The notes beneath the pieces were generated by a model, which was not told where the DNA came from, searched no databases, and saw only the letters and a program-made list of their open reading frames with translations. Of a DNA stretch of 64,000 bases, positions 1 to 8,598 are shown piece after piece. Position 1 is the first letter of the stretch, and each line of letters starts with the position of its first letter. Made by a program: the position numbers and the translations under genes. Source of the stretch: Anaerobiospirillum sp. NML120449 (lineage in GTDB: Bacteria > Pseudomonadota > Gammaproteobacteria > Enterobacterales > Succinivibrionaceae); contig NZ_JALKIL010000003.1 of the NCBI RefSeq assembly GCF_023051105.1, positions 62,001-126,000 on the forward strand, written 5' to 3'.

Positions 1-425
1 AAATTGCCGCTCTGTACCTTGTCTGATGGGCAGCCGGCATTGAGGTTAATGGCACTGTAGCCACGCTGAGCCCCCACACGGGTTGCAAGCGCCAGAGCCT
101 GAGGCTCGCTGCCACCAAGCTGGAGCGTGCATGGCAGCTCTTCATCCCTGAAATCAATAAGGTGATACTTCTCATGCACAAGAGCCTGAGCTGCAATCAT
201 TTCGGTATAGAGCATGGCCTTATGACACATAATGCGGGCCATACGACGAAATACCGAGTCGGTTACATCCACCATGGGGGCAACAGAAAATCGCTCACTG
301 TCCAGAAATACAGTGCGCTTACTGCTGTCTGTGTCAGCGCCCGCACCTGAGTCTGACTGCACCTTTGAGACTGCGCATGCTGCATCCATATCACTCTCCA
401 TTGAGGTGCTCATTGAAGTGCTCAT
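1..425 (-). CDS. dusA: tRNA-dihydrouridine synthase A, N-terminal part (runs off left edge)
   Basis: This is the first ~141 codons of a flavin-dependent enzyme that reduces uridine to dihydrouridine in the tRNA D-loop. Reading leftward from ATG 425 the frame stays open to the window edge. It gives FSVAPMVDVTD, then AMLYTEMI, then CTLQLGGSEP and INLNAGCPSDKVQSGN, which match in order the FMN-binding and substrate segments of the DusA/YjbN branch. The Cys of the NxGCPS motif, the general acid of the family, is present. I chose ATG 425 because AAAGGA lies just upstream; an in-frame ATG at 443 lies before that site. The first ~45 residues are a Ser/Asp-rich extension that E. coli DusA lacks. The C-terminal two thirds, including the helical tRNA-binding domain, lie outside the window. 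DusA rather than DusB/C is favoured by the LYTEM and GCPSD wording. Confidence 0.88.
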   Translation of the reverse strand, partial: MSTSMSTSMESDMDAACAVSKVQSDSGAGADTDSSKRTVFLDSERFSVAPMVDVTDSVFRRMARIMCHKAMLYTEMIAAQALVHEKYHLIDFRDEELPCTLQLGGSEPQALALATRVGAQRGYSAINLNAGCPSDKVQSGN

Positions 426-687
426 CTTCTTTCCTTTATCCATCTGCCAGATCAGGGCAGAATGCTTAAGACCACTGTCTGAAATGGCCAGCATCAATAT
501 TCTGACCGGCCTGAAAAACGCCCAATGATCGCATAAATCAGCGCAAAAGACACCTCAAATGGCGGCACAAAAGAACTAATGCAGCTTATGCTCAGTATGC
601 GTCTGGTGTCTGACCTGCCCCTGACTGACCTGATGATAAAAGGGACACTCTCTCTGTACTCTGAAGCATGCCTTCGCTACTGTAGCA

Positions 688-793
688 ACAGGAGCCTGCA
701 GCAGGCAGCAAGGGCCGCAGTTGTTACCTCACGATGACAGGAGCCTGCAGCAGGCAGCGAGGGCAGCAGTTGTTACCTCGCGATGACAGGAGT
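688..793. repeat. 49-bp tandem repeat, two copies plus a stub
   Basis: Copy 1 is 688-736 and copy 2 is 737-785, differing at three positions. A third copy stops after about 7 bases. Each copy begins ACAGGAGCCTGCAGCAGGC, which contains the inverted repeat GCCTGCAGCAGGC. It lies in non-coding DNA upstream of dusA. Confidence 0.85.
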
Positions 794-1189
794 CATGACA
801 GTATGGCCCTCAGGTACAGCAAGTGCAGTGAGTGTGATATTGCAAATTTTGCAGCAAAAAATGTAATTATTTGCAGTACATGAATTTGCTGCCATTGTCC
901 ACAAAAAGCGCTGATTTATCAAATAAACTGTCAAATGCTATGCATTACTTCACTGCAAAACGCGATATGACTCGCAATTTTTGAGTAAAATTCAAAATCT
1001 GCTTGCAATCGATAAATCATAATATGAGTAACTGGCAGGCATCAGAATTCGATATTTAAGGCAATTTTATCAGATTTATACCAATAATTTTCTATGTAAA
1101 ATTTGCTTTTTTAGCATTTTGTTGCAGCAAATTTTGCAGTCTTTTGCAAAGTGCAAACAAAATATCCGTCACTTTCCGGTTTGGTCAGA

Positions 1190-1235
1190 CAAAATAAAAA
1201 GGCTACACTGCCTAAGCAATATAGCCTTTTTATGA
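1190..1235 (-). terminator. Intrinsic terminator of the SHMT-like gene
   Basis: AAAAAGGCTA (1196-1205) pairs with TAGCCTTTTT (1222-1231) around a 16-nt loop. Read on the minus strand it ends in a T-rich tract about 75 nt after the stop of the SHMT-like gene. The A/T arms would also allow termination in the plus direction. Confidence 0.75.
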
Positions 1236-1308
1236 TTCATGATTTGAGCTTTGAGCATAGAGACGCGCAGAGCAAAGCACATGCTTTATGTTGCGCTCCC
1301 TGAAAAGC

Positions 1309-2631
1309 CTACTTTCTGACCTTTCTAAAGAGAGAAGGTATACGGAACTGATCTGATCCGGTGCTGGAGTCTGACTTGACAATATAGCTGTAGCTGCCAC
1401 CGAGATTGCCCTTAACAGTTTCCTGCAGCCAGCGCTCGTTGAATAAAGGCAGCATCAGGGTAAGATCGCGGACCAGGCCATGCAGCTTCTTTTCATTTTC
1501 AGGAGTTGGGCTTGCCAGGAATTTGCCAATGAGTACACCAAGGCGGTACATGTCATCAGTATTGATACCACGGGTAGTAGCTGGCATGGAGCTGAAGCGT
1601 ACTGCATCAAACTTGACATCAGGATCTGCAGTGTAGATATGGCAGCTGCGAGCAAAAATACCGCAGTCAGCAAGGCTCTCCATGGCACCACGACCTGACA
1701 TGCCACAGCTTTGAGCATCAACAATGACAAAGTGGGAGTTGGTATCGCCACCAATCAGGCGCATGCCACTGTCAGAAAGGCCCTTGGACAGGGAGCGGGC
1801 ATTGGTGAGCACGGCCTGGCAGTACTGCTTGTACTCCTGAGACTGCATTTCCTGCATACGAACAGCAAGAGCGGTAAGCTCAGAGGAGCCAAGGCCGCCC
1901 TGACCGGAGCTGACAGCTGCACGATCAATTGCTGATGACAGGCTCTTCTTGCACACAATGATAGAGCAGTGAGGGCCCTGCAGAGCGCCCTGAGTGGTGA
2001 AAGTAACCACATCAGCATGAGGCAGCGGGGTAGCCATAACACCGGCGGTAACCAGACCTGCGATCTGGGAAATATCACACCACAGTAAGGCACCATTCTC
2101 ATGGGCAATACGGCCAAAACGCTCGTAATCAATTGGCTGTGGATAGTTGATAGGGGAAACAACCAGCAGTTTTGGTCTGGTAGTCTTAACTGATGCTTCC
2201 AGGGCATCGTAATCCAGGTGCTGAGTCTTAGGGTCAACACCGAAGTTTACGAAGTGGTAGGCAAGGGACTCACTGTTGCAGTGCTCTTTCTTGCGCATGT
2301 CCAGTGACATGACAGTATCGCCACGAGCGGCAAGAGCGCTGAATACTACACGTGAGGCAACTTCAATGGTAATGGACTTGACGTTGGCATGCTCAGCATT
2401 GAACAGCTCGCAGACACGGCGGGCAGTGAGCTTCTCGATGAAGTTGCCATTTGAATAAGGAGTGGAATGCTGGGTGTTTACCAGCACATTGCCCATTATG
2501 GCCGAGCAAAGAGGCGAAATACTGTTTTCGTCCGGGATAAAGGATACAGAGTAGTACTGGCGCTCCAGTTCCTTCTCGTAAAAATCGTACAGTTCGGAGT
2601 CAAAGCCCTGAATGATATTAAGAAGATTCAT
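1309..2631 (-). CDS. Serine hydroxymethyltransferase-like protein lacking the PLP lysine
   Basis: The 440 residues align along their length with GlyA. The start resembles the GlyA N-terminus (FDSELYDFYEKELERQ), DENSISP stands for SENYTSP, and WCDISQIAGLVTAGV for VDMAHVAGLVAAGV. SGQGGLGS and VRFSSMPATTRG are also recognisable. Two central residues are gone. The TTTTHKTLAGPR segment, whose Lys forms the Schiff base with pyridoxal phosphate, reads TFTTQGALQGPH, so Gly215 replaces Lys and Gln214 the preceding His. The YAEGYPGKRYYGG loop, with its catalytic Glu and Tyr, is replaced by NTQHSTPYSNGNF. The cofactor-ring Asp (D186) and carboxylate-binding Arg (R345) remain. Seen: family resemblance and substitutions. 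Inferred: it cannot catalyse the usual serine-glycine exchange, and may bind a ligand or pair with a true GlyA encoded elsewhere. It has no operon partner and has its own terminator. Confidence 0.8.
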   Translation of the reverse strand: MNLLNIIQGFDSELYDFYEKELERQYYSVSFIPDENSISPLCSAIMGNVLVNTQHSTPYSNGNFIEKLTARRVCELFNAEHANVKSITIEVASRVVFSALAARGDTVMSLDMRKKEHCNSESLAYHFVNFGVDPKTQHLDYDALEASVKTTRPKLLVVSPINYPQPIDYERFGRIAHENGALLWCDISQIAGLVTAGVMATPLPHADVVTFTTQGALQGPHCSIIVCKKSLSSAIDRAAVSSGQGGLGSSELTALAVRMQEMQSQEYKQYCQAVLTNARSLSKGLSDSGMRLIGGDTNSHFVIVDAQSCGMSGRGAMESLADCGIFARSCHIYTADPDVKFDAVRFSSMPATTRGINTDDMYRLGVLIGKFLASPTPENEKKLHGLVRDLTLMLPLFNERWLQETVKGNLGGSYSYIVKSDSSTGSDQFRIPSLFRKVRK

Positions 2632-3307
2632 AAATAAATCCCTAGACTGCCACAGTCATTACAGTCATCCGTTCCCTCCTGCACAGGAAGACAACGGTGG
2701 ACCGTATCAAGCGGTCAACACCCGCATGAGGGTCAACCATACCCCACAGTTCTGATAAGACAGCACAGAGCTTAATCCGGAAAAATACAGGCTCTCACTA
2801 TCACAAGCAAGCCGCAGCACAGTGCCCGGCATGCCTATCAGATCATCCCGGAGTCAGACATTCATGGTTCATTAATACCGGCTTTACCAGCCTGTATCAG
2901 ATGGGACTCACGCTGTACTGAGCTCCCTTTAAAGGCACGCCTCTGTTCACAGCAGAAGACGCGGAGATAATGCACGTTTAACAGAACACACCTGCCAGGC
3001 AGCTCAAGATGCTGCCCTGCAACCAGGCCTGCTCATGACTAAACCTACGTGCATATATTTCTCATTAAAATATACACCAGCACCAGTAAGCGGCCAATAA
3101 CTATGGTGCGGTTTTGCGGGCTTGCTCCACTTTTCTGTTATGTTTAGTCCAAAAATCGACAATCATCTATCACTCTAACTGGCCCCACCTGCAAGAGCCA
3201 GCCTTATGACCAGGCCCAGACACCCACTGATCCCCATAGAGCTCCAGCAGCGTACTCATACATGGTCAGAACGTCAGGCAGTGCATCACTCTGCATGCGC
3301 AGTTCCT

Positions 3308-3536
3308 CCTTCTGCGCATGCTGCCATTCCATCGTCATATGATGTCTCTCCATCGCCATACGATAACCTCCATCTGCGCATGCGGCCATTACATCGCCAT
3401 ACGATGACCACCATCTGCGCGTGCGGCCATTCCATCGTCATATTATGTCTCTCCATCGCCATACGATGACCTCCATCTGCGCATGCGGCCATTACATCGC
3501 CATACGATGCCCACCATCTGCGTATGCCGCCCATAT
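3308..3536. repeat. Alternating 62/41-bp higher-order tandem repeat with palindromic cores
   Basis: The element CCATCTGCGCATGCGGCC (first copy CCTTCTGCGCATGCTGCC) recurs at 3308, 3370, 3411, 3473 and 3514, spaced 62, 41, 62 and 41 bp. This makes a 103-bp composite unit present about twice. Each unit carries the inverted repeat CATCG-CCATA-CGATG or a variant (CATCGTCATATGATG), and the self-complementary TGCGCATGCG. It lies between two minus-strand genes and is non-coding. Confidence 0.85.
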
Positions 3537-3740
3537 CATTACCATGTAATCATGCAGGTCTGAGCCAGCCACGCCCCAGGAGCAACGCTCTACTGTAAAG
3601 CTGAGCCACATCATAACTTTGCCTTACGGCTATGGCGCAATGCGGGCATGCAAAAAGATCCTGCACTTTATCAGCACCAGGTAAGGGGCTGAGGACATGA
3701 TCTCAAGCCGCTGTGCACTACCGTCTGCAGGCGCCAGAAA

Positions 3741-3773
3741 CAAAATTGGCTTCCCATTGGGAAGCCACTTTTA
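3741..3773 (-). terminator. Intrinsic terminator of the first DASS transporter gene
   Basis: GGCTTCCC (3748-3755), a 3-nt loop ATT, and GGGAAGCC (3759-3766) form a near-perfect hairpin. On the minus strand it is followed by ATTTTGTTT. It lies about 160 nt past the transporter stop codon. Confidence 0.85.
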
Positions 3774-3926
3774 TCAAGGTCATACAGTCGATTTAGCTCC
3801 AGTCACCTGGGAGCATCAGACAGTAGCATTAACTGTCAGCCACCACAGAGCATCAGCAATGAATGCCTGATGCTTCCTTGACCATGGTAATTCTCGAGCT
3901 TGCAGCTGTTATTACCTGGCTGCAGA

Positions 3927-5408
3927 TTAACCCTCAGGCTGAGCGTCTGCAGCAGCCTCAGTTCCTGTATCTTCTGCTTCAGCCTGAGCAGCAGTGCCTG
4001 ATGTATCAGCGCCCGCTACTGCAGCTGTCTGTGCGGCAGTATCAGCGGCTGCGGCGGTATCAGGTGCGGCACTGACAGCGGCAGCGGCCTGATCGGCAGT
4101 GGCAGCAGCTGCCTCAACGCCCTGTGCGGCAGCTGAGCTGGCTACGTCATCAAAAGGCCAGACCATTGGAATAATCACCACGCAGATGAGCAGAGAAACA
4201 ATAACCAGTGGACCACCTACCTTCACATAGTCCATAAACTTGAACTTGCCTGGGGCCAGCACCAGAGTGTTTGGAGGGGTAGCTACAGGAGTGGTATAGG
4301 CACAGGAGGCGGCGATGGCAATAGCCATGATGACAGGATATGGAGATACGTTCATCTTGGCAGCAATGGAAATACCGATAGGGCAGAGCAGAGCTGCGGC
4401 GGCGGTATTGGACATAAACTGGGTCAGGCCACAGGACAGGGCAAAGAGCACAGTCATGAACATGTATGGGCTTGGGCTGTCACCCATAATGCCTACTACC
4501 ACATCAGCAATCATGGCACCGGCACCGGTCTTCTCCATGGCACTGGCCAGAGGCAGCATACCGGCAAAGAGGAAGATAGTTACCCAGTCGATACCCTGAT
4601 AGGCCTTCTTTTCACTGAGTACGCCAGTGAGTACGCAGGCCAGAGCGCCAATTACGGCTACCATTTCCTGAGTCAGACCTGGAATACCAAAGATAAGGCC
4701 GTAGATAACGAAGAGCAGGATGAACACGCAGATCATGCGGGAGCGTGGCGTACCTGAGGTTGTTACCTGGCCTGCAGAGCTTACGTCAGAATAGTTCTTC
4801 GGAACAATGAAACGGCCCATGAAAACCATGTAGACAATAGCAGCCAGAGATAAAGGCACACCTATCCAGGCAAACTCAAAGAAGCCGAAAGGGGTAATAT
4901 TGGCAGTCTCAAGAGAGGCCGAAGCAATGATGTTCGGCGGAGTACCTACCATGGTAATAGAGCCACCGGCATTGGCAGCTATGGCCATACCCATAAGCAG
5001 GGGCGAGGAAGGTATTTTGGCCGCCACGCAGATACCGATAATAACCGGCATCAGACAGGCTACAGTACCGGTATTGGAGGCAAAGGATGACATGACAATG
5101 GTCAGTACCATCATGGCCACCAGCAGAGGTATTTCCTTTGTTCCTACTCTTTTGACTACCGAGTTGCCTATTACCTGCGCAAGTCCTGATTCAAGCATGG
5201 CCGCACCCACCACAAACATGCCCGCAAAGAGCACTACTGTGGAGTTGGACAGACCTGAGAACACCTCCTTTGGTCCCAGTACGCCCAGAATGCCCAGTGC
5301 CACTGTGGCACCAATAGCAGTGACAGCAAGCGGGATGAGCTCGGTCACAAATAAAATCGCCACAACGGCCAGCACTTCAAGAGTAATAATTGCTGCTGAT
5401 TGATCCAT
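3927..5408 (-). CDS. DASS-family dicarboxylate/Na+ symporter with Ala-rich C-terminal tail
   Basis: A 493-residue inner-membrane carrier of the divalent anion:Na+ symporter (SLC13/DASS) family, which moves C4-dicarboxylates or related anions. Both halves of the inverted-repeat fold show their signature: SNT at 111-113 (FASNTGTVACLMP) with GTPPN about 45 residues later, and SNT at 333-335 (QFMSNTAAAALLCP) with ATPPN. These form the substrate and sodium sites. About eleven hydrophobic segments run from residue 6 to 420. The last ~65 residues are unusual: an Ala/Asp/Glu/Thr-rich hydrophilic tail without hydrophobic segments, absent from typical family members. ATG 5408 follows TAAGGAC at suitable spacing. 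The exact substrate (succinate, malate, tartrate, sulfate) cannot be read from sequence. It appears monocistronic, ending at its own terminator. Confidence 0.9.
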   Translation of the reverse strand: MDQSAAIITLEVLAVVAILFVTELIPLAVTAIGATVALGILGVLGPKEVFSGLSNSTVVLFAGMFVVGAAMLESGLAQVIGNSVVKRVGTKEIPLLVAMMVLTIVMSSFASNTGTVACLMPVIIGICVAAKIPSSPLLMGMAIAANAGGSITMVGTPPNIIASASLETANITPFGFFEFAWIGVPLSLAAIVYMVFMGRFIVPKNYSDVSSAGQVTTSGTPRSRMICVFILLFVIYGLIFGIPGLTQEMVAVIGALACVLTGVLSEKKAYQGIDWVTIFLFAGMLPLASAMEKTGAGAMIADVVVGIMGDSPSPYMFMTVLFALSCGLTQFMSNTAAAALLCPIGISIAAKMNVSPYPVIMAIAIAASCAYTTPVATPPNTLVLAPGKFKFMDYVKVGGPLVIVSLLICVVIIPMVWPFDDVASSAAAQGVEAAAATADQAAAAVSAAPDTAAAADTAAQTAAVAGADTSGTAAQAEAEDTGTEAAADAQPEG

Positions 5409-8400
5409 AACGATGTCCTTAATACAACGCCCACCGCAGGGTGTTACCCGGTCCTGTTACACGCCTCTCCACGCTTGCGGCCCTGCGCCGCTGCAGTATC
5501 ACCTCTGACAGGCCGACACGGCCGTCAGCATTACCAGCTCACCACTAAAAAACTGCACTTGCCATTAAAGTCTGTTAAACAAGAACTCTGTTCAGCATGA
5601 GACCTGCTCACAACACGTAAGTATGCTTACAGCACGAAGTCTGTTCACAACAGGAGGTATGTTCAACTCAGGCCCTTCGTGTAATTCTGGTTAATCTGCC
5701 TCTCCTGTAGTAACTTGCGGCCTGTTATAACCATAAATCATCAGGTAAAACTAATATGGCAGCCCCGCAAGGTCATAAGACCTGCGGTCCAGCTCAGAAA
5801 AAAACAGCGAATGGAATTACAAAGAAACAGAGCTCAGATGCTCCCAGGTCGGCAGGCCCGCATGTAAAGGCTCTGCCGCTGTGCTGCAGCCGGGGCTGTC
5901 AGTACGACTTTCAAAAGGCATGCGCCTCCTGTCAGCAGGTACCTCCAGCAAAACATCAGGATACGCCACAGTGCTAACAATCTTTCAGGCATCAGACGGA
6001 AACTCCCGGCCATTTCTGATGCCCCAATGGTAAGTTCTTCCCTGAGGAAGATGATGCGGAGAAAAGCAAGGCCATGCCCCACTCAATACCTGAAAACCCA
6101 TGTGGTCTTCAGGAAATGCTGCACAAAAGTCTGTGACCCGGATATCAAATGGTCAGGCAGTAAGCAGGAGCAGTTGTCACTGCCTCTTTTCCCACCTCCA
6201 CAAGTATCCTCATAATTAACGGCTTCTGGCAGCCGCCATCTTTCCAGCCACAACTTGAAAAGACAGGCGGGCACTCCCTGAAGGGATGCCTGCGCCCCAT
6301 ATTAGAACAGCACTTAATCCAGGTCGAGGATTTGGATCACAAACTGATGCAAACTTGTATCCATGTGAATCGCTGTACCAGTGCTACCTGCAGCCAACTT
6401 ACCATGCCTGCGGACATGCACTTTGCCAGCGGATATAAGCAAAACACGCATTACCCACAAATATACAAAACAGCCTGCATCATGTTACCCTGCAGGTTGA
6501 CCTCCCCAGCCCCGCCTGTCACCTGACTGTCTGCACAGATCCCTCTTAGCCCGCAGTTTCAACAGACACACCTTTCCCGGAACTGACCATCCCTGTATCA
6601 GCGCTCTTTCCCAAGGCTTACGCACCTCCCGAGCAAGAACACAGTCCAGGCATTGCCCCATACCCTGCAGACCATCTGTCCCGGGCTTGTGACCATCACT
6701 TATGCCCTGACTTCCCAGTGCTGAAGCCCATCCTCTATAAGCCTGTTGTCCCAGCACTGATGCCCATTACATGTGAGCTCTCTTTCGCTGCGCTGCCCCC
6801 CCATACTGTGTAAGCACGCTGTTCCAGCACTGATGCCCGGCCCGTGCCGGCCTGCTTTCCTTAGCTCGAAGCCCCGGCGTAGCACCGCGCACTCCAGGAC
6901 TTTATGTCATGAATGTAAGCTATGCCTGTACTGACTGACAAAACTGTAAGCCTGTCCTCTGCTCGGCCATCTCAAAGTCGCATAAGCCGCCCCTGGCCGC
7001 CGTGCCCCTTATCTGCATAAGTGCTTAATATGACCGCCAGCCACTGCAATGCAGATGAGCAGTGTCTGTGCTGTCGGCAGCCCCTACGAGGAAATACTGT
7101 GCGCTCTCATGGGAGCACCTTGCTGTTCCCGGTAAAGGGTCTGTTTTCACTGCGCAAAATTCACTGACAAAAACACACAATTTGTATGGAACAGCAGCAG
7201 GACACAATGTCAAACATGCCTGGATCCAAGTTGCGTCCAGGATAAGGACGGCGCGTCACTTTGCCGTACACTGGCATGCCGGTGTTTCAGATAAAAGTCG
7301 GCATAAAAATGCTGTTTTCAGGCCTTATCAGGCAAGGTTAAACTGTTCATGCAATACAGCCCTGACGCCTCTGATTTTGTCATTTTCCGGCTGTGCACTC
7401 CCGGGAAATCATGCCCACTGATTCAGGCCCGATGAGCAGAAGCAAGGTCAAAATTATGTAGTTACAACAATGTCATATTATCCCAGTACTTTTGGACGCT
7501 CCTGTGAAAACCTTCCCGGGAAAAGCCTGTTTATCGTATTCTGTTAATTTTCTTGCGTACGCACGGATAAAAATCGCACCGTTTTTGAACATATTCATGA
7601 TTCAGATCACATCGCTAAGGGCTTTGTATATTGTCAAGTGAGAAAATTATCAGGACTTTTGCAGTGACCATGCAATAGTAAAGGGGCTTATTTATCTATC
7701 TTGTATGCAAGTTGCCAGGACTTTTGGTATGGCCTGGGCGCCTTCAAAAACGGCTTATTTGATACGTTTTTGCAACAAACATGTCCAGGATGGTAAATTT
7801 CACTTCAATTTTGTGAACTCCCGCTAAAAATTTAATTTCACTGACGGACGAAACTCAAATTTTGTCAAAAGTGCACTTGCTCCAATTTTGTTTTTGATTA
7901 TTTTGTATACAAGCCCTCGTGCTTAAGAATGAGTTCAGGTTCTTCATACAAGCGGACTGACATCATTAAGGACATCACACAAAAGGCAACTGGGATGGTG
8001 CTTTAAGGACAGCCCCTCAGTGCAGTGATTACATCAGCCGGGAAGAACATTAACGTAAGGTTCTGTTTGTCACCATTGAGCAGTAAGCTGTGCGACTTGC
8101 GAATCAGGCTGCGCGAATGCAGCGTTAAAGCTCTACAAAATGGTGAAATCAACAGACATGGAGAGCTCACAGGCCGGCGTAAAGCCCTGGCGAGCAAAGA
8201 CTTTGCAGGCAAGGTTAGCAGCCTGCAAAAAGCATTAACTGACAGGCCTGAAGCCTGCAGCCTTATAACTGAACTTTCCCCTTATACCCTTGTTTCACAG
8301 GCAAAAAGACAGTATTACAGACCGATTTTCAGTACCTGCAGCGCCAGCTGCACATCCGGCTGGTTCCATAAGCCGGTTACAGGTCTGATGAGCTGACTGC

Positions 8401-8598
8401 CCTGTGCTGTAACAACCACCTGATTTCATGACATGCGCTGTCTGCCTCTGCAGGTATGCGTCTTTAAAGTCCGTTCCTGTGGGAATTGTCCATGAACTTT
8501 CAGGATATGAGCAGCTGATATCAGCCTGTTTGTATGAGGGGCCTGAATCCCACTCCAGTTACGAGAGCCGTCGAGTTAGTAAAAAGGAGCTTAAACTT
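5409..8598. other. Long gene-free stretch between two divergent transporter genes
   Basis: About 3.2 kb separate two head-to-head DASS genes, and I find no convincing protein, tRNA or rRNA gene. Open frames of up to 123 codons have no family resemblance, atypical composition and no ribosome binding site. From 5409 to about 7430 it is GC-balanced with faint short repeats, such as CCAGCACTGATGCCC near 6750 and 6815. From 7440 to 7930 it is clearly AT-rich, with three copies of CAG(G/T)ACTTTTG near 7482, 7651 and 7717 and a CRP-like site. This part may regulate the second transporter from a distance or encode an untranslated RNA; neither is shown. Confidence 0.55.
7596..7611. promoter_or_regulatory. 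CRP-like site
   Basis: CATGA-TTCAGA-TCACA matches the CRP consensus TGTGA-N6-TCACA at 8 of 10 half-site positions. It sits in AT-rich DNA about 1 kb before the second DASS gene, which is far for direct activation. A site like this can occur by chance, so this is only a candidate. Confidence 0.25.

Larger units (their letters stand above)
426..1308. other. Intergenic region with tandem repeat and AT-rich stretch
   Basis: No coding frame is convincing here. It holds the dusA 5' region, a 49-bp tandem repeat (688-793), a markedly AT-rich stretch (about 840-1200), and the terminator of the SHMT-like gene. The AT-rich part has several TTTTGC/GCAAAA elements, including a perfect inverted repeat TTTTGC-A-GCAAAA near 847-859 and near-palindromes around 1120-1145. 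These could be regulator sites but nothing identifies the protein. Confidence 0.6.
2632..3926. other. Intergenic region with higher-order repeat
   Basis: I see no gene in these 1.3 kb. They hold the 5' region of the SHMT-like gene, an AT-richer patch near 3050-3080 that could carry its promoter, a structured repeat array (3308-3536) and the terminator of the downstream-facing transporter gene. The open frames over the array exist because of its repetitiveness and encode His/Met/Arg-rich nonsense. Confidence 0.6.

Noticed and set aside
840-1200. Possible replication origin (AT-rich, TTGTCCACA at 895-903)
   Set aside because: Only one imperfect DnaA-box-like site, no cluster and no dnaA/dnaN-type neighbours.
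3308-3536. CRISPR array
   Set aside because: Units of 62 and 41 bp are nearly identical throughout, with no unique spacers and no cas genes.
7062-7421. 119-codon plus-strand open frame in the gap between transporters
   Set aside because: No ribosome binding site, Cys/His/Arg-rich composition without family resemblance, and no codon pattern like the true genes.
8025-8396. 123-codon plus-strand open frame before the second DASS gene
   Set aside because: It reads as random sequence, has no start signal and no neighbour support.
8428-8598. Upstream start for the second DASS gene
   Set aside because: The extra 57 residues are Cys/Ser-rich and unlike the family; a strong ribosome binding site supports ATG 8599.
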